From positions 1 to 64,000 of the forward strand of contig CATVYG010000009.1 in assembly GCA_958348225.1 (NCBI GenBank): a stretch of 64,000 nt of DNA. Reading direction: 5' to 3'. Positions 1 through 8,399 of the stretch are shown here, piece by piece. This DNA is from an uncultured Collinsella sp. Lineage in GTDB: Bacteria > Actinomycetota > Coriobacteriia > Coriobacteriales > Coriobacteriaceae. A program made the position numbers and the translations under genes. The notes beneath the pieces were generated by a model. The model was given only the letters and a program-made list of their open reading frames with translations. It searched no databases and was not told the origin of the DNA. Each line of letters opens with the position of its first letter. Position 1 is the stretch's first letter.

Positions 1-51
1 GCAGGTAGATAGCTTGTTACAAAACTGCCTGGTCGCCAAAGTTCCAAAAGC

Positions 52-1491
52 CTACTCACTTAGGTTGCAGAGTGCTCCCATTAGCTGCGATTCCAAGGTA
101 TTTAGCGCTTTTGGACTCAAATCGTCATACTGAACAAGAATTTGACTTGAGTTTTCAGGGACAGATGCGCCATCGGCACACCAATAACAGTTACTGATAT
201 CGACAAAAGGGATACTCGAGCGCGTGAGGGCCCGCACAAAAGAGCTTCCGCCCGCTCCACGCTCCGCAACCACGATACAGTAAAGGCCCGCGTCTGCATG
301 CTCGATCGAGACCTCTCCTGCCGGAAATACCTTCCGCACAAGCGCCATCAGGCCATCACGCGCCTCGCGAGCACGAACGCGCACGCGGTTCACATGTCGC
401 TCGTAATCACCCGATTCCAGCAAACGCGCCAAAGCGACCTGATCAACAGAGCTCACCGACGAGGCGTAGAAACCAAGGTTGCGCCTAAACCGCTCCATTA
501 ACTCATCGGGCAACACCATGTACGCCAAACGCAACGCCGATGAAAGGCTCTTCGAAAACGTGTTGGTGTAGATAACCGACTGGGCGGCATCGATCGACGC
601 GAGCGCGGGAATCGGCTTCCCGGCAAGGCGAAACTCACAATCAAAGTCATCTTCGATGAGATACCGACCTGGTCGCTCGGCGGCCCAGCTCAGAAGCGCA
701 TAGCGCCGCGCAATGCTCGTCACAAGGCCGGTCGGATACTGATGGGACGGCATCAGATGAAGTACATCGGTCCCGGTTTTCTGCAGAGCGCTCAAGTCCA
801 CGCCCTCATCATCCAACGGGATATGTCGAACTTTGCAGCCCATAGCCTGATAGATGCGCGTCAGGCGCAAATAGCCCGGATCCTCAACGGCATACACCTT
901 GTCCGCGCCAAGCAGCTGAACCAACATGGTATCGAGCAGCTGGGCGCCCGCACCGATAACAATGTTGTCGGGGTCGACATTCATACCCCTCGTCCCGCGC
1001 AGATGATGAGCAATTGCGCATCGTAGCCGAACGGTGCCCTGTACCGGTGCGGGCGAAAAGATCTCGCGCTCGTCTTCGGATGCCAGCGTCGCCCGCAGTG
1101 CGCTTTGCCAAAGCCGCGCCGCCTCCAAAGCGGAAGAAGAAAGTGCGTCGAATTGCTCGACCCGCCCGCGGACATCATGCGCGCTGGGGTCCACAGAGAC
1201 GGCATCTCGGTCGATGCCCTCCGAAGCCAAAGGCAAAACCGGTGCATCCGGAAGCTTGCAAGCGTAGTAGCCACGCCGCGGCTTTGAGCAAATATAGCCC
1301 TCGGCAAGTAGCTGGCTATATGCATTCTCGATAGTAATGACACTGATTCCCAGATGACTGGCAAAGGCGCGCTTAGACGGCAAATGCTCCCCCGCCACAA
1401 TGCGTCCAGCTACGATATCATCTCGAATTTGCTGGTAAACATACTCATAGAGCGATGCTTCGCCGCGTTTTTCCAAATTGTAGTCAAGCAT
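52..1491 (-). CDS. pdxR: PdxR-like MocR family regulator (GntR wHTH fused to aminotransferase fold)
   Basis: This is a 479-residue protein with an N-terminal GntR-type winged helix (about residues 10-80) and a long class I aminotransferase-like domain (about 105-475). The PLP-binding lysine lies in the motif TNTFSKSLSSALRLAY. MocR proteins with this layout use bound PLP as a ligand rather than for catalysis, and PdxR activates pdxST when B6 is scarce. The gene is divergent from pdxS and 145 bases from it, which supports that role. An in-frame start 11 codons upstream is possible, but I chose the ATG at 1491 because AGGTGG lies about 8 bases before it. The family call is firm; the PdxR role rests on family knowledge and position. 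Confidence 0.88.
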   Translation of the reverse strand: MLDYNLEKRGEASLYEYVYQQIRDDIVAGRIVAGEHLPSKRAFASHLGISVITIENAYSQLLAEGYICSKPRRGYYACKLPDAPVLPLASEGIDRDAVSVDPSAHDVRGRVEQFDALSSSALEAARLWQSALRATLASEDEREIFSPAPVQGTVRLRCAIAHHLRGTRGMNVDPDNIVIGAGAQLLDTMLVQLLGADKVYAVEDPGYLRLTRIYQAMGCKVRHIPLDDEGVDLSALQKTGTDVLHLMPSHQYPTGLVTSIARRYALLSWAAERPGRYLIEDDFDCEFRLAGKPIPALASIDAAQSVIYTNTFSKSLSSALRLAYMVLPDELMERFRRNLGFYASSVSSVDQVALARLLESGDYERHVNRVRVRAREARDGLMALVRKVFPAGEVSIEHADAGLYCIVVAERGAGGSSFVRALTRSSIPFVDISNCYWCADGASVPENSSQILVQYDDLSPKALNTLESQLMGALCNLSE

Positions 1492-1524
1492 GAGTTTGCC
1501 ACCTGATCTTATCGAGCTGTTCAA

Positions 1525-1548
1525 TCTGGTATTAGTCTGACCTTATTA
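1525..1548. promoter_or_regulatory. Candidate PdxR direct-repeat operator
   Basis: Two TCTG-headed half sites (TCTGGTATTAG at 1525 and TCTGACCTTAT at 1536) repeat with an 11-bp step, one helical turn, in the pdxR-pdxS divergent spacer. MocR regulators usually bind direct repeats in such spacers. The assignment is an inference from position and repeat spacing. Confidence 0.35.
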
Positions 1549-1636
1549 TTATCTCGAAAACTGAGTATTTCGCCATACCCAGCTCCCAGATAGGATGTTC
1601 CGTCAAGCAATGCACATGCCAACCAAGGGAGCAACC

Positions 1637-2527
1637 ATGCCAGAACAGACCAGCAAGGCCGATCGCGTCAAACTCAATCGCGAGCTCGCGCAGATGCTCA
1701 AGGGCGGCGTCATCATGGACGTCACCACGCCCGAGCAGGCACGCGTCGCCGAAGAGGCGGGCGCCTGCGCCGTCATGGCACTCGAGCGCATTCCGGCCGA
1801 CATCCGTGCCGCAGGCGGCGTCTCGCGCATGAGCGACCCCAAGATGATCAAGGGCATCCAGGAGGCCGTCTCCATCCCCGTCATGGCCAAGTGCCGCATC
1901 GGTCACATCGTCGAGGCGCAGGTCCTTCAGGCCATCGAGATCGACTACATCGATGAGTCCGAGGTTCTCTCCCCTGCCGATGACGTCTATCACATCGACA
2001 AGACCCAGTTTGACGTGCCGTTTGTCTGCGGCGCCCGCGATCTGGGCGAGGCGCTGCGCCGTGTTGCCGAGGGCGCCACGATGATCCGCACCAAGGGCGA
2101 GCCGGGCACGGGCGACGTCGTCCAGGCTGTACGCCACATGCGCAAGATCCAAAAGCAGATCCGTGACGTTGTTGCTCTGCGCGACGACGAGCTCTTTGAG
2201 GCAGCCAAGCAACTGCAGGTTCCGGTCGAGCTGGTGCGCGAGGTCCATGCCACGGGCAAGCTTCCCGTTGTGAACTTTGCCGCCGGCGGCGTAGCGACCC
2301 CTGCCGACGCCGCGCTGATGATGCAACTGGGCGCCGAGGGCGTCTTTGTCGGCTCGGGCATCTTTAAGAGCGGCGACCCCGCCAAGCGCGCCGCCGCCAT
2401 CGTCAAGGCCGTGGCAAACTTCACCGATGCCAAGCTCATCGCCGAGCTTTCGGAGGACCTGGGCGAGGCCATGGTGGGCATCAACGCCGACGAGATCGAA
2501 ATCATCATGGAGGAGCGCGGACGCTAG
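1637..2527 (+). CDS. pdxS: Pyridoxal 5'-phosphate synthase lyase subunit PdxS
   Basis: This 296-residue TIM-barrel enzyme makes PLP from ribose 5-phosphate, glyceraldehyde 3-phosphate and ammonia in the deoxyxylulose-independent B6 route. Family blocks are clear: GGVIMDV near the N-terminus, ERIPADIRAAGGVSRMSDP, the catalytic-lysine region IMAKCRIGH-like (VMAKCRIGH), RTKGEPGTG, and FAAGGVATPADAALMMQLG near the C-terminus. Its ammonia comes from PdxT, encoded 20 bases downstream. The start at 1637 is chosen over an ATG 14 codons upstream because AAGGGAG precedes it by about 6 bases and it matches the usual family N-terminus. Confidence 0.98.
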   Translation: MPEQTSKADRVKLNRELAQMLKGGVIMDVTTPEQARVAEEAGACAVMALERIPADIRAAGGVSRMSDPKMIKGIQEAVSIPVMAKCRIGHIVEAQVLQAIEIDYIDESEVLSPADDVYHIDKTQFDVPFVCGARDLGEALRRVAEGATMIRTKGEPGTGDVVQAVRHMRKIQKQIRDVVALRDDELFEAAKQLQVPVELVREVHATGKLPVVNFAAGGVATPADAALMMQLGAEGVFVGSGIFKSGDPAKRAAAIVKAVANFTDAKLIAELSEDLGEAMVGINADEIEIIMEERGR

Positions 2528-2547
2528 TCCGGCAGAAAGGATCGCAC

Positions 2548-3135
2548 ATGAGCGATTATGCAGACCAAACGGTCGCCGTGCTGGCGGTCCAAGGCGCATT
2601 TGCCGAGCACGAGGCAAGACTATCCGAGCTGGGCGCGCGCTGTATTGAGCTGAGGCAGGAGGCTGATTTGAAGCAGGACTTTGACCGTCTGGTACTTCCC
2701 GGCGGCGAGTCTACCGTTCAAGGGAAGCTACTTGATGAGTTGGGCATGCTCGAGGAGCTTCGCACCCGCATTGTTGAAGGCATGCCCGTCCTGGGCACTT
2801 GCGCCGGCCTGATTCTGCTGGCTCACGACCTTGCCGCCCATGACGATAAGGGCACGCCGCGCCTGGCAACCATGGGTGTGCTCGTTGAGCGCAATGCCTA
2901 CGGCAGGCAGCTCGGCAGTTTTCGAATCAAGGGGCAGGTAGCTGGCATCGACGGTGAAGTGCCACTGACGTTTATCCGCGCGCCCCGCATCGTCGAGGTC
3001 CACGGCGACGCAAAGGCCTTAGCGAAAGTCGACGGCCGCATCGTCGCCGCCCGCCAAGACAACCAGCTCGGCGTAACCTTCCACCCCGAACTCGACGAAG
3101 ACACCCGCCTCCACGAACTGTTCCTACAAATGTAG
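2548..3135 (+). CDS. pdxT: Pyridoxal 5'-phosphate synthase glutaminase subunit PdxT
   Basis: This 195-residue class I glutamine amidotransferase hydrolyses glutamine and channels ammonia to PdxS. Visible motifs are LPGGEST near residue 50, the nucleophile cysteine in VLGTCAGL near residue 79, and the His-Glu pair in VTFHPELDED near the C-terminus. Length is normal for PdxT. It lies 20 bases behind pdxS on the same strand with AAAGGA before its ATG, so the two are almost certainly one operon. The gene is followed by a strong inverted repeat and a repeat-rich spacer. Confidence 0.97.
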   Translation: MSDYADQTVAVLAVQGAFAEHEARLSELGARCIELRQEADLKQDFDRLVLPGGESTVQGKLLDELGMLEELRTRIVEGMPVLGTCAGLILLAHDLAAHDDKGTPRLATMGVLVERNAYGRQLGSFRIKGQVAGIDGEVPLTFIRAPRIVEVHGDAKALAKVDGRIVAARQDNQLGVTFHPELDEDTRLHELFLQM

Positions 3136-3158
3136 GCATCGAAATCAACAAACGAAAC

Positions 3159-3222
3159 GAGAGTGGATAATCTCCCACCTTGAGCATGAATATGGGCTCA
3201 TACCGGGAGATTATCCACTCTC
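3159..3222. repeat. Perfect 18-bp inverted repeat after pdxT
   Basis: The arm GAGAGTGGATAATCTCCC (3159-3176) is matched exactly by its reverse complement at 3205-3222, with an inner GAGC/GCTC pair in the 28-base loop. It lies 24 bases after the pdxT stop. It may end transcription or be a mobile REP-like element; there is no T tract directly after it, so a plain terminator is not obvious. Confidence 0.7.
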
Positions 3223-3230
3223 ATGCTACG

Positions 3231-3363
3231 TAGTCGTTGGGGACGTTCTTAAATGACCAGTCAAACAAGAACGTCCCCAACGACTAGTCATTTAAGAACG
3301 TCCCCAATGACTACAAGGAGTGTCCCAAGCTGCCGGCAGAAAAGGAACGTCCCTAACTGCCGC
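3231..3363. repeat. Composite GGGAC/GTCCC palindromic repeat, long copy
   Basis: A 20-bp arm starting TAGTCGTTGGGGACG (3231-3250) has its exact reverse complement at 3267-3286. It is followed by a second ATTTAAGAACGTCCCC copy and by a module with CTGCCGGCAG, AAAGGAACGTCCC and CTGCCG. Much of the same module recurs at 47049-47118 and a related one at 59686-59743. No coding frame fits. This spacer (3136-3544) therefore holds repeats and terminators, not a gene. Confidence 0.8.
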
Positions 3364-3440
3364 ATCCGGAGCAAGACAACGCCGCAGGCAGAGGACGGAC
3401 AGCGAGCGGGTCGCATTTGAGGCAAGGTGACGTGAAACGA

Positions 3441-3469
3441 AAGGGCGCTGACCTTCTGGTCGCGCCCTT
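3441..3469 (-). terminator. Rho-independent terminator, distal, for the RGG-protein gene
   Basis: The stem AAGGGCGC (3441-3448) pairs with GCGCCCTT (3462-3469). Read on the minus strand it is followed by a T-rich stretch (TTTCGTTTC), the expected form for a gene transcribed leftward. Confidence 0.6.
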
Positions 3470-3518
3470 GAAGTTGAACGTCAGATTGTCCAAATGCGGC
3501 CCGCGCAGCGTCGGCCCG

Positions 3519-3544
3519 TTACGGCGTTTGGTAAAACGCCGTAA
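3519..3544 (-). terminator. Hairpin abutting the stop codon of the RGG-protein gene
   Basis: TTACGGCGTTT (3519-3529) is exactly complementary to AAACGCCGTAA (3534-3544). The hairpin begins one base after the stop codon at 3545-3547, so termination or 3'-end protection is likely. Confidence 0.55.
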
Positions 3545-4456
3545 CTAAAAACGGTTGCCGCGGAAGCCGCCGCCGTTGCGGCCGCCGCGATCGCCACCGC
3601 GACCGCCGCGGTCGTTACCGCGGTTGCCGCCGAAGCCGCCACGGTTGCCACCGCGATCGCCATAGCCACCACGGTTGCCGCCAAAGCCGCCGCGACCGCC
3701 GCGGTCGCCACCACGGTCACCAAAGCCGCCACGGCCACCGCGATCGCCACCGCGACCGCCGCGGTCACCACCACGGCCACCGCGATCGCCAAAGCCGCCG
3801 CGACCGCCACGGTCGCCGCCACGGCCACCGCGATCGTCACGACCGCCGCGAGGACCGCGGTCCTCGTCCAGGCCCATGGCGACGAGCGGAGCGATGACCT
3901 TATCGAGAGCGGTCATCAGCTCGGTGGCCTCCTCGTAAGAAAGCTCGGGCAGGAGCTTCTCCTTCTTGTTGGCAAGCTCGACCAGGCCCTCAGCGGCATC
4001 CTCGGCAGCGAAGACAACGATCTTGCGCATATCGCCCTCGGCGTCGTCGATGCGGCCAACCAGATCGGCAGCCTCGGCCTCGGCCATCAGGCCATCGAGC
4101 TCACGAAGGCGCATGCCCAACAGGTCGGACATTTCCTTCTGCTCCATCTTGGGCTTGAGGTCAAGGAGCTTGATGGCGCGCTCGATGTTCGCCATGCGCT
4201 CGGCCTTGGCCTCCTCCTCTTTGGAAATAGCAAAGCGACGGCTACGCAGCAGGCGGGCGGCCTTCTGCATCTTGTCCATCAGCTCTTCGTCATCGTAATC
4301 AACGGCGGCCTCGACAACCTCGGCCTCCTCCTCGGCGGAAACCTCGTCAGCAGCCTCAACCTCGGCAGCTTCGGTCTCCACGGTCTCGACTGCCTCGACC
4401 TCGGCAGCCATGGTCTCGTTCTCGGTCTCGTTCATAATCTCTTCGTTCTCAGACAT
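3545..4456 (-). CDS. Acidic, winged-helix (MarR-like) protein with C-terminal RGG/GRGG tail
   Basis: I do not recognise a named gene. The 303-residue product has three parts. Residues 1-58 are almost all Glu, Ala, Val and Asp. Residues about 88-150 read like a MarR-type winged helix, with MEQKEMSDLLGMRLREL as the helix-turn-helix and DDAEGDMRKIVVFA as the wing, followed by helices to about 195. Residues 200-303 are a low-complexity RGG tail with repeated RGGRGGDRGG and RGGFGDRGG units. RGG boxes bind RNA in many proteins, so a nucleic-acid role is likely, but it is inferred. AAGGAG sits 6-8 bases before the ATG at 4456. The repeats are GC-rich glycine codons and probably expand or contract readily. 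Confidence 0.75.
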   Translation of the reverse strand: MSENEEIMNETENETMAAEVEAVETVETEAAEVEAADEVSAEEEAEVVEAAVDYDDEELMDKMQKAARLLRSRRFAISKEEEAKAERMANIERAIKLLDLKPKMEQKEMSDLLGMRLRELDGLMAEAEAADLVGRIDDAEGDMRKIVVFAAEDAAEGLVELANKKEKLLPELSYEEATELMTALDKVIAPLVAMGLDEDRGPRGGRDDRGGRGGDRGGRGGFGDRGGRGGDRGGRGGDRGGRGGFGDRGGDRGGRGGFGGNRGGYGDRGGNRGGFGGNRGNDRGGRGGDRGGRNGGGFRGNRF

Positions 4457-4608
4457 GAGACTCCTTCTTGGCCCTCTCGGGCATCATCGCCCCATTCGCG
4501 GGGCCCGTCGCGCACTCTTTGCGCTTTAAACATTCATGCCTCTCGGCAAAACGTCCATTAGTTTATGGTGTCGCCATCCAATCTAGCTGCAGAATCTATG
4601 TGCACACA

Positions 4609-6024
4609 TTAATGCGACATGTGCGACTCGCGACGAGCGTACACCAGTGACGCCACGAACCCGACCACGGCAATTACAGCCGCCACACGCACGGCAGTTG
4701 CAAATCCAATCGCCTGGGCAACGTCCGTCGCAGCGCCAGCGGTGCCGGCAGTCGCCGCAGAACTCGAGAGCAAGCCGATAAACAGCGACGGGCCAAACGA
4801 TGCGGCAATCATGTTCCACGTGTTGAGCAATGCCGTTCCGTGAGGATGCTCAGCGGCAGGAAGCGTCTCCAAGCCGGCTGTCTGCGAGGGGCTCAGCACC
4901 AGGCCGACTCCGGCATACACCACAACGGTCAGCGCCACGACGACGCCGATGTTCATGCCTGCCGCCGTCATCGAGATGGCAGTCTGCCCCACGGCAATCA
5001 GGGCAAAGCCGACCGGCAGCAGCGGCCATGCGCCACGGGCGTCCATCACGCGTCCGCCCACAATCGAGGTCACGGCGTTGCAGGCAATCGCCGGCAAAAT
5101 GAGCAGGCCCGCAACAAGTGCGGTCATGTCGTAGGCACCTTCAAAATAGAGCGGCAACAAAACACTCATCGAGAACGTCGTCATCATCGACACCACCACA
5201 AGCAGGCACGCAGGCCAAAAGCGAACGCTCGCCATGGGGCGCACGTTGAGCACCGGATGCTCGAGCTTGAGCTGGCGGGCCGCAAACAGGCCGAGCAGCA
5301 CAATGGCGACGAAGAGCGTCACGATACCGGCAATCAGATTGGTCGAGAACTCGCCTACGGAATACACAAACGCCGGAATACCGGCGGCGAGCAAAACAAC
5401 CGACAGAATGTCAAGCGTGGTGTTCGAGCGCTCTCCGACATTCTGAACAAGCTTAACGCCCGCCGCAGCGACCGCAATGCCGCCCACCAGCGGCACTACG
5501 AACACCGCCCTCCAGCCAAATAACGTGCACATAAGACCGCTAATCACGGGTCCAAACGCCGGTCCTAGCGTAATGCAGGCGCCGCCCAGGCTCAGATACA
5601 AACCGAGCTTCTCGCGCGGGGCGCAAGACAGCACCACGTTCATCATGAGCGGGAACAAGATGCCCGATCCCGCAGCCTGCAAAATACGACTTGGCAGCAA
5701 AACGCTAAACGACGGAGCGACCAGGCACAGGACTTCGCCGGCGACCATGCATCCGCATGCGAAAAACAGCAGCTTGCGCGTCGAGAAACGACCGGACAGG
5801 AAGGCCATGATAGCCGTAAAAATCGACGTCACGATCATGTAGCCCGAGACGAGCCACTGCGCCGTGGTGGCACTCACCGAAAAGGCCGCCATAATGTCGT
5901 GCAGCGCCACGTTAATGATGTTCTCGTTAAACGCGGCAACAAAGGCTGCGATATACATTACGGCGAGAATCGCCGCAGTGGCCGATGGCGCTACTTGAAC
6001 TTGTTGCTGAGATTTGCTCCCCAT
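4609..6024 (-). CDS. MFS transporter, DHA2-like multidrug exporter
   Basis: This is a 471-residue membrane protein made of many hydrophobic helices, probably 14. FNENIINVALHDIMAAFSVS in the first helix region, and WLVSGYMIVTSIFTAIMAFL following it, resemble the EmrB/QacA (DHA2) drug:proton antiporters. FGWRAVFVVPLVGG is the usual motif after the sixth helix. It probably exports amphipathic drugs or metabolites across the cell membrane; the substrate cannot be read from sequence. AGGAAGG precedes the ATG at 6024. It is divergent from the deformylase-like gene. Confidence 0.85.
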   Translation of the reverse strand: MGSKSQQQVQVAPSATAAILAVMYIAAFVAAFNENIINVALHDIMAAFSVSATTAQWLVSGYMIVTSIFTAIMAFLSGRFSTRKLLFFACGCMVAGEVLCLVAPSFSVLLPSRILQAAGSGILFPLMMNVVLSCAPREKLGLYLSLGGACITLGPAFGPVISGLMCTLFGWRAVFVVPLVGGIAVAAAGVKLVQNVGERSNTTLDILSVVLLAAGIPAFVYSVGEFSTNLIAGIVTLFVAIVLLGLFAARQLKLEHPVLNVRPMASVRFWPACLLVVVSMMTTFSMSVLLPLYFEGAYDMTALVAGLLILPAIACNAVTSIVGGRVMDARGAWPLLPVGFALIAVGQTAISMTAAGMNIGVVVALTVVVYAGVGLVLSPSQTAGLETLPAAEHPHGTALLNTWNMIAASFGPSLFIGLLSSSAATAGTAGAATDVAQAIGFATAVRVAAVIAVVGFVASLVYARRESHMSH

Positions 6025-6230
6025 GCATTTCCTTCCTCTTGGAACGACAGTCGCATCGCCCCAGAGGAACAGTCCAGGGCGAAAAAATGAGCCCTAGACT
6101 TACGCCAGACGCCGTACTCGACGAGTCTGACAACATGGTCCAACGTCGAAAGATTGTAACGCGGACGCACAGCTTTCCTTCCGCGCTATTATTAAAAGTC
6201 CACGAAAGCATGAGACATGAGGAGCCCGCC

Positions 6231-6641
6231 ATGATTAAGCCCATCATGAAATCCGAGTTCTTTTTGCGCCTGCCTTCCGAAGACGCGGGACCCGACGATG
6301 CCTCAACCGGGCATGATCTCCTGGATACACTCCACGAGCATGAGCGCGAGTGCGTGGGCCTCGCCGCCAACATGATCGGCGTGCGCAAACGCATCATCTG
6401 TGTAAAGGACGGCAACAGGACACTCCTGATGTACAACCCTCAAATTCTTGAGCAGGTCAATGCCTATCAGACGAGCGAAGGATGTCTCTCGCTGATCGGC
6501 GAGCGTCCCTGTACCCGCTATCGCCGCATTAAGGTTGAGTATTTGGACGAGAACTTTGTCCACCGCATCAAAAACTTCTCGGGCTACACCGCCGAGATCA
6601 TCCAGCACGAAATCGACCACTGCAACGGGATTGTTATTTAG
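6231..6641 (+). CDS. Peptide deformylase-like protein with altered motif I
   Basis: This 136-residue protein has peptide deformylase motifs: CVGLAANMIGV (motif I), EGCLSL (motif II, metal-binding Cys) and QHEIDH (motif III, metal-binding His residues and catalytic Glu). True deformylases remove the formyl group from the starting methionine. Here the motif I glutamine is replaced by methionine, and the protein is shorter than typical deformylases (about 150-190 residues). I placed the start at 6231, after AGGAG with 6-base spacing; a longer in-frame opening upstream lacks such a site. It may be active with reduced or changed specificity. A second, differently altered paralogue is at 13897-14316. 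Confidence 0.8.
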   Translation: MIKPIMKSEFFLRLPSEDAGPDDASTGHDLLDTLHEHERECVGLAANMIGVRKRIICVKDGNRTLLMYNPQILEQVNAYQTSEGCLSLIGERPCTRYRRIKVEYLDENFVHRIKNFSGYTAEIIQHEIDHCNGIVI

Positions 6642-6656
6642 TTCCGCCGATTCAAG

Positions 6657-6692
6657 AAAGCTCCCTGCAGCAAAACAACTGCAGGGAGCTTT
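6657..6692. terminator. Bidirectional terminator between convergent genes
   Basis: AAAGCTCCCTGCAG (6657-6670) pairs exactly with CTGCAGGGAGCTTT (6679-6692), with A and T tracts on its two sides. It lies between the convergent deformylase-like and aminotransferase genes. Confidence 0.85.
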
Positions 6693-6716
6693 TCATAGTG
6701 CGGAACTTCTATCCCA

Positions 6717-8237
6717 CTAGCTCTGGCGGTAATGGTCAAAGAAGTCGGCGAGGTCTTCGAGGGACTCTTTGAGTACTTCCATGCGCGGCAGGTACACGAT
6801 GCGGAAGTGGTCGGGCTCGGCCCAGTTAAAGCCGCCGCCGCGCGTGATGAGGATCTTCTTCTCGTGCAGCAGGTCGAGGGCAAACTGCTCGTCATCGGTG
6901 ATGTTGAACTTCTTCACATCCATCTTGGGGAAGATATAGAACGCCGCGCGCGGCTTGACCACCGTGATGCCATCGATCTTGCTGAGCGCCTCATACACAA
7001 AGTTGCGTTGCTCGTAGACACGACCGCCGGGGCGGATGTAGTCGTTAACCGACTGATGGCCGCCGAGCGCCGTCTGAACGATCGACTGAGCCGGCACGTT
7101 GGAACACAGGCGCATGTTAGAGAGCATGTTGACGCCCATGATGAAGTCGCTCATGCAGCGCTGGTTGCCCGAAAGCACCATCCAGCCAATGCGATAGCCC
7201 GCGATCATATGCGACTTGGACAGGCCGCTAAACGTAATGCAAGGCAGGTCGGGGGCGAGCGAGGCAATGGAGACGTGCTCGTAGCCGTCCATGCACAGGC
7301 GGTCGTAGATCTCGTCGGCAAAAATCATGAGCTGGTGCCTGCGCGCGATCTCAACAATGCCCTCGAGCACCTCGCGCGGATAGACAGAGCCCGTGGGGTT
7401 GTTGGGGTTGATGATGACGAGGGCCTTGGTCGCGCTCGTGATCTTGGACTCCATATCCTCCAGGTCGGGATACCAATCCGCCTGCTCATCGCACAGATAG
7501 TGCACGGGATGACCGCCGGCAAGGGTTGCGCACGCCGTCCAGAGCGGATAGTCGGGGCTGGGGATCAGAATCTCGTCGCCATTGTCGAGCAGCGCGTTCA
7601 TCGAAAGCTGAATGAGTTCGGACACGCCGTTGCCCGTGTAGATGTGCTCCATCTGAACATTGGGCAGGCCCTTGATCTGCGAGTATTGCATAATCGCCTT
7701 GCGCGCAGAGAACAGGCCGCGCGAGTTGGAATAGCCTTCGCAGTCGGGCAGCTGCTGGCGCATATCCTTAATGACCTCATCGGGCGTGCGGAAACCAAAG
7801 GGCGCGGGGTTGCCGATGTTGAGCTTGAGGATGCGCTCGCCTTCGTCCTCCATACGGGCTGCCTCGTCGACGACGGGACCGCGCACGTCATACAGGACAT
7901 TCTCGAGTTTGGTGGATTTAGAAAAAGTACGCATGGTGGTGCTCCTTGGAATTTGAGCTGAGGGATGGGGTTCGGGCTTGGAATCGTTGCGAGGCGATGA
8001 TGTCTCGCCTTGATCGGCGTCACCGGCAAGCAGCCAGGTAACATCGACCTCCAAAATGCGGGCGAGCAGCTCTGCCACATCGCGCCGCGGAATCGTCTTG
8101 CCACTCACATATTGGCTCATCTGACTCTTGCCGAGTTTTTTGCCGAGCATCTCCGATGCGCGGATTACGTCCGACTGGCGAACGTCGCGATCGGACATGG
8201 TCTGTCGCAGGCGATCGCTAAACGTCTCTTGGGCCAC
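6717..8237 (-). CDS. XRE helix-turn-helix fused to an AlaA-type PLP aminotransferase
   Basis: This 506-residue protein joins an XRE-type DNA-binding domain (about residues 5-75, including QMSQYVSGKTIPRRDVAELL) through a Pro/Ser-rich linker to a complete class I aminotransferase (about 103-500). The enzyme part resembles AlaA/AlaT, which make alanine from pyruvate and glutamate. It has NPNNPTGSVY, the FADEIYDRL aspartate, and the PLP lysine in FSGLSKSHMIAGYRIGW. The start is the GTG at 8237, because AAGGAGG lies 6 bases before it; an ATG 17 codons upstream has no such site. Repeated TTCAATT sites lie just upstream, suggesting self-control. The catalytic residues look intact, so it may be both enzyme and regulator. 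Confidence 0.85.
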   Translation of the reverse strand: MAQETFSDRLRQTMSDRDVRQSDVIRASEMLGKKLGKSQMSQYVSGKTIPRRDVAELLARILEVDVTWLLAGDADQGETSSPRNDSKPEPHPSAQIPRSTTMRTFSKSTKLENVLYDVRGPVVDEAARMEDEGERILKLNIGNPAPFGFRTPDEVIKDMRQQLPDCEGYSNSRGLFSARKAIMQYSQIKGLPNVQMEHIYTGNGVSELIQLSMNALLDNGDEILIPSPDYPLWTACATLAGGHPVHYLCDEQADWYPDLEDMESKITSATKALVIINPNNPTGSVYPREVLEGIVEIARRHQLMIFADEIYDRLCMDGYEHVSIASLAPDLPCITFSGLSKSHMIAGYRIGWMVLSGNQRCMSDFIMGVNMLSNMRLCSNVPAQSIVQTALGGHQSVNDYIRPGGRVYEQRNFVYEALSKIDGITVVKPRAAFYIFPKMDVKKFNITDDEQFALDLLHEKKILITRGGGFNWAEPDHFRIVYLPRMEVLKESLEDLADFFDHYRQS

Positions 8238-8258
8238 AGGAACCTCCTTGCTGGCAAA

Positions 8259-8340
8259 GTTCAATTTATAGAACACGAATTGAACCAAGGTTCAATTTAG
8301 CAAGCAGTATAGCGCGGCGCATTATCTGGAAGTTCAATTT
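8259..8340. promoter_or_regulatory. Cluster of GTTCAATT operator-like sites
   Basis: The word GTTCAATTT occurs at 8259-8267, 8290-8298 and 8332-8340. The middle copy is the right half of a palindrome, AATTGAACC-AA-GGTTCAATT (8278-8297). All copies lie directly upstream of the XRE-aminotransferase start, as expected for an XRE dimer site used in self-regulation. Binding is an inference. Confidence 0.55.
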
Positions 8341-8399
8341 CACAAGAAAACGTACCGAACTCCGAGATTTGCCCAAAGCGGACAATGACGTGTACACGT

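Noticed and set aside
1532..2617. A 361-residue reading frame antisense to pdxS
   Set aside because: It mirrors a highly conserved gene, has no family motif and no ribosome site.
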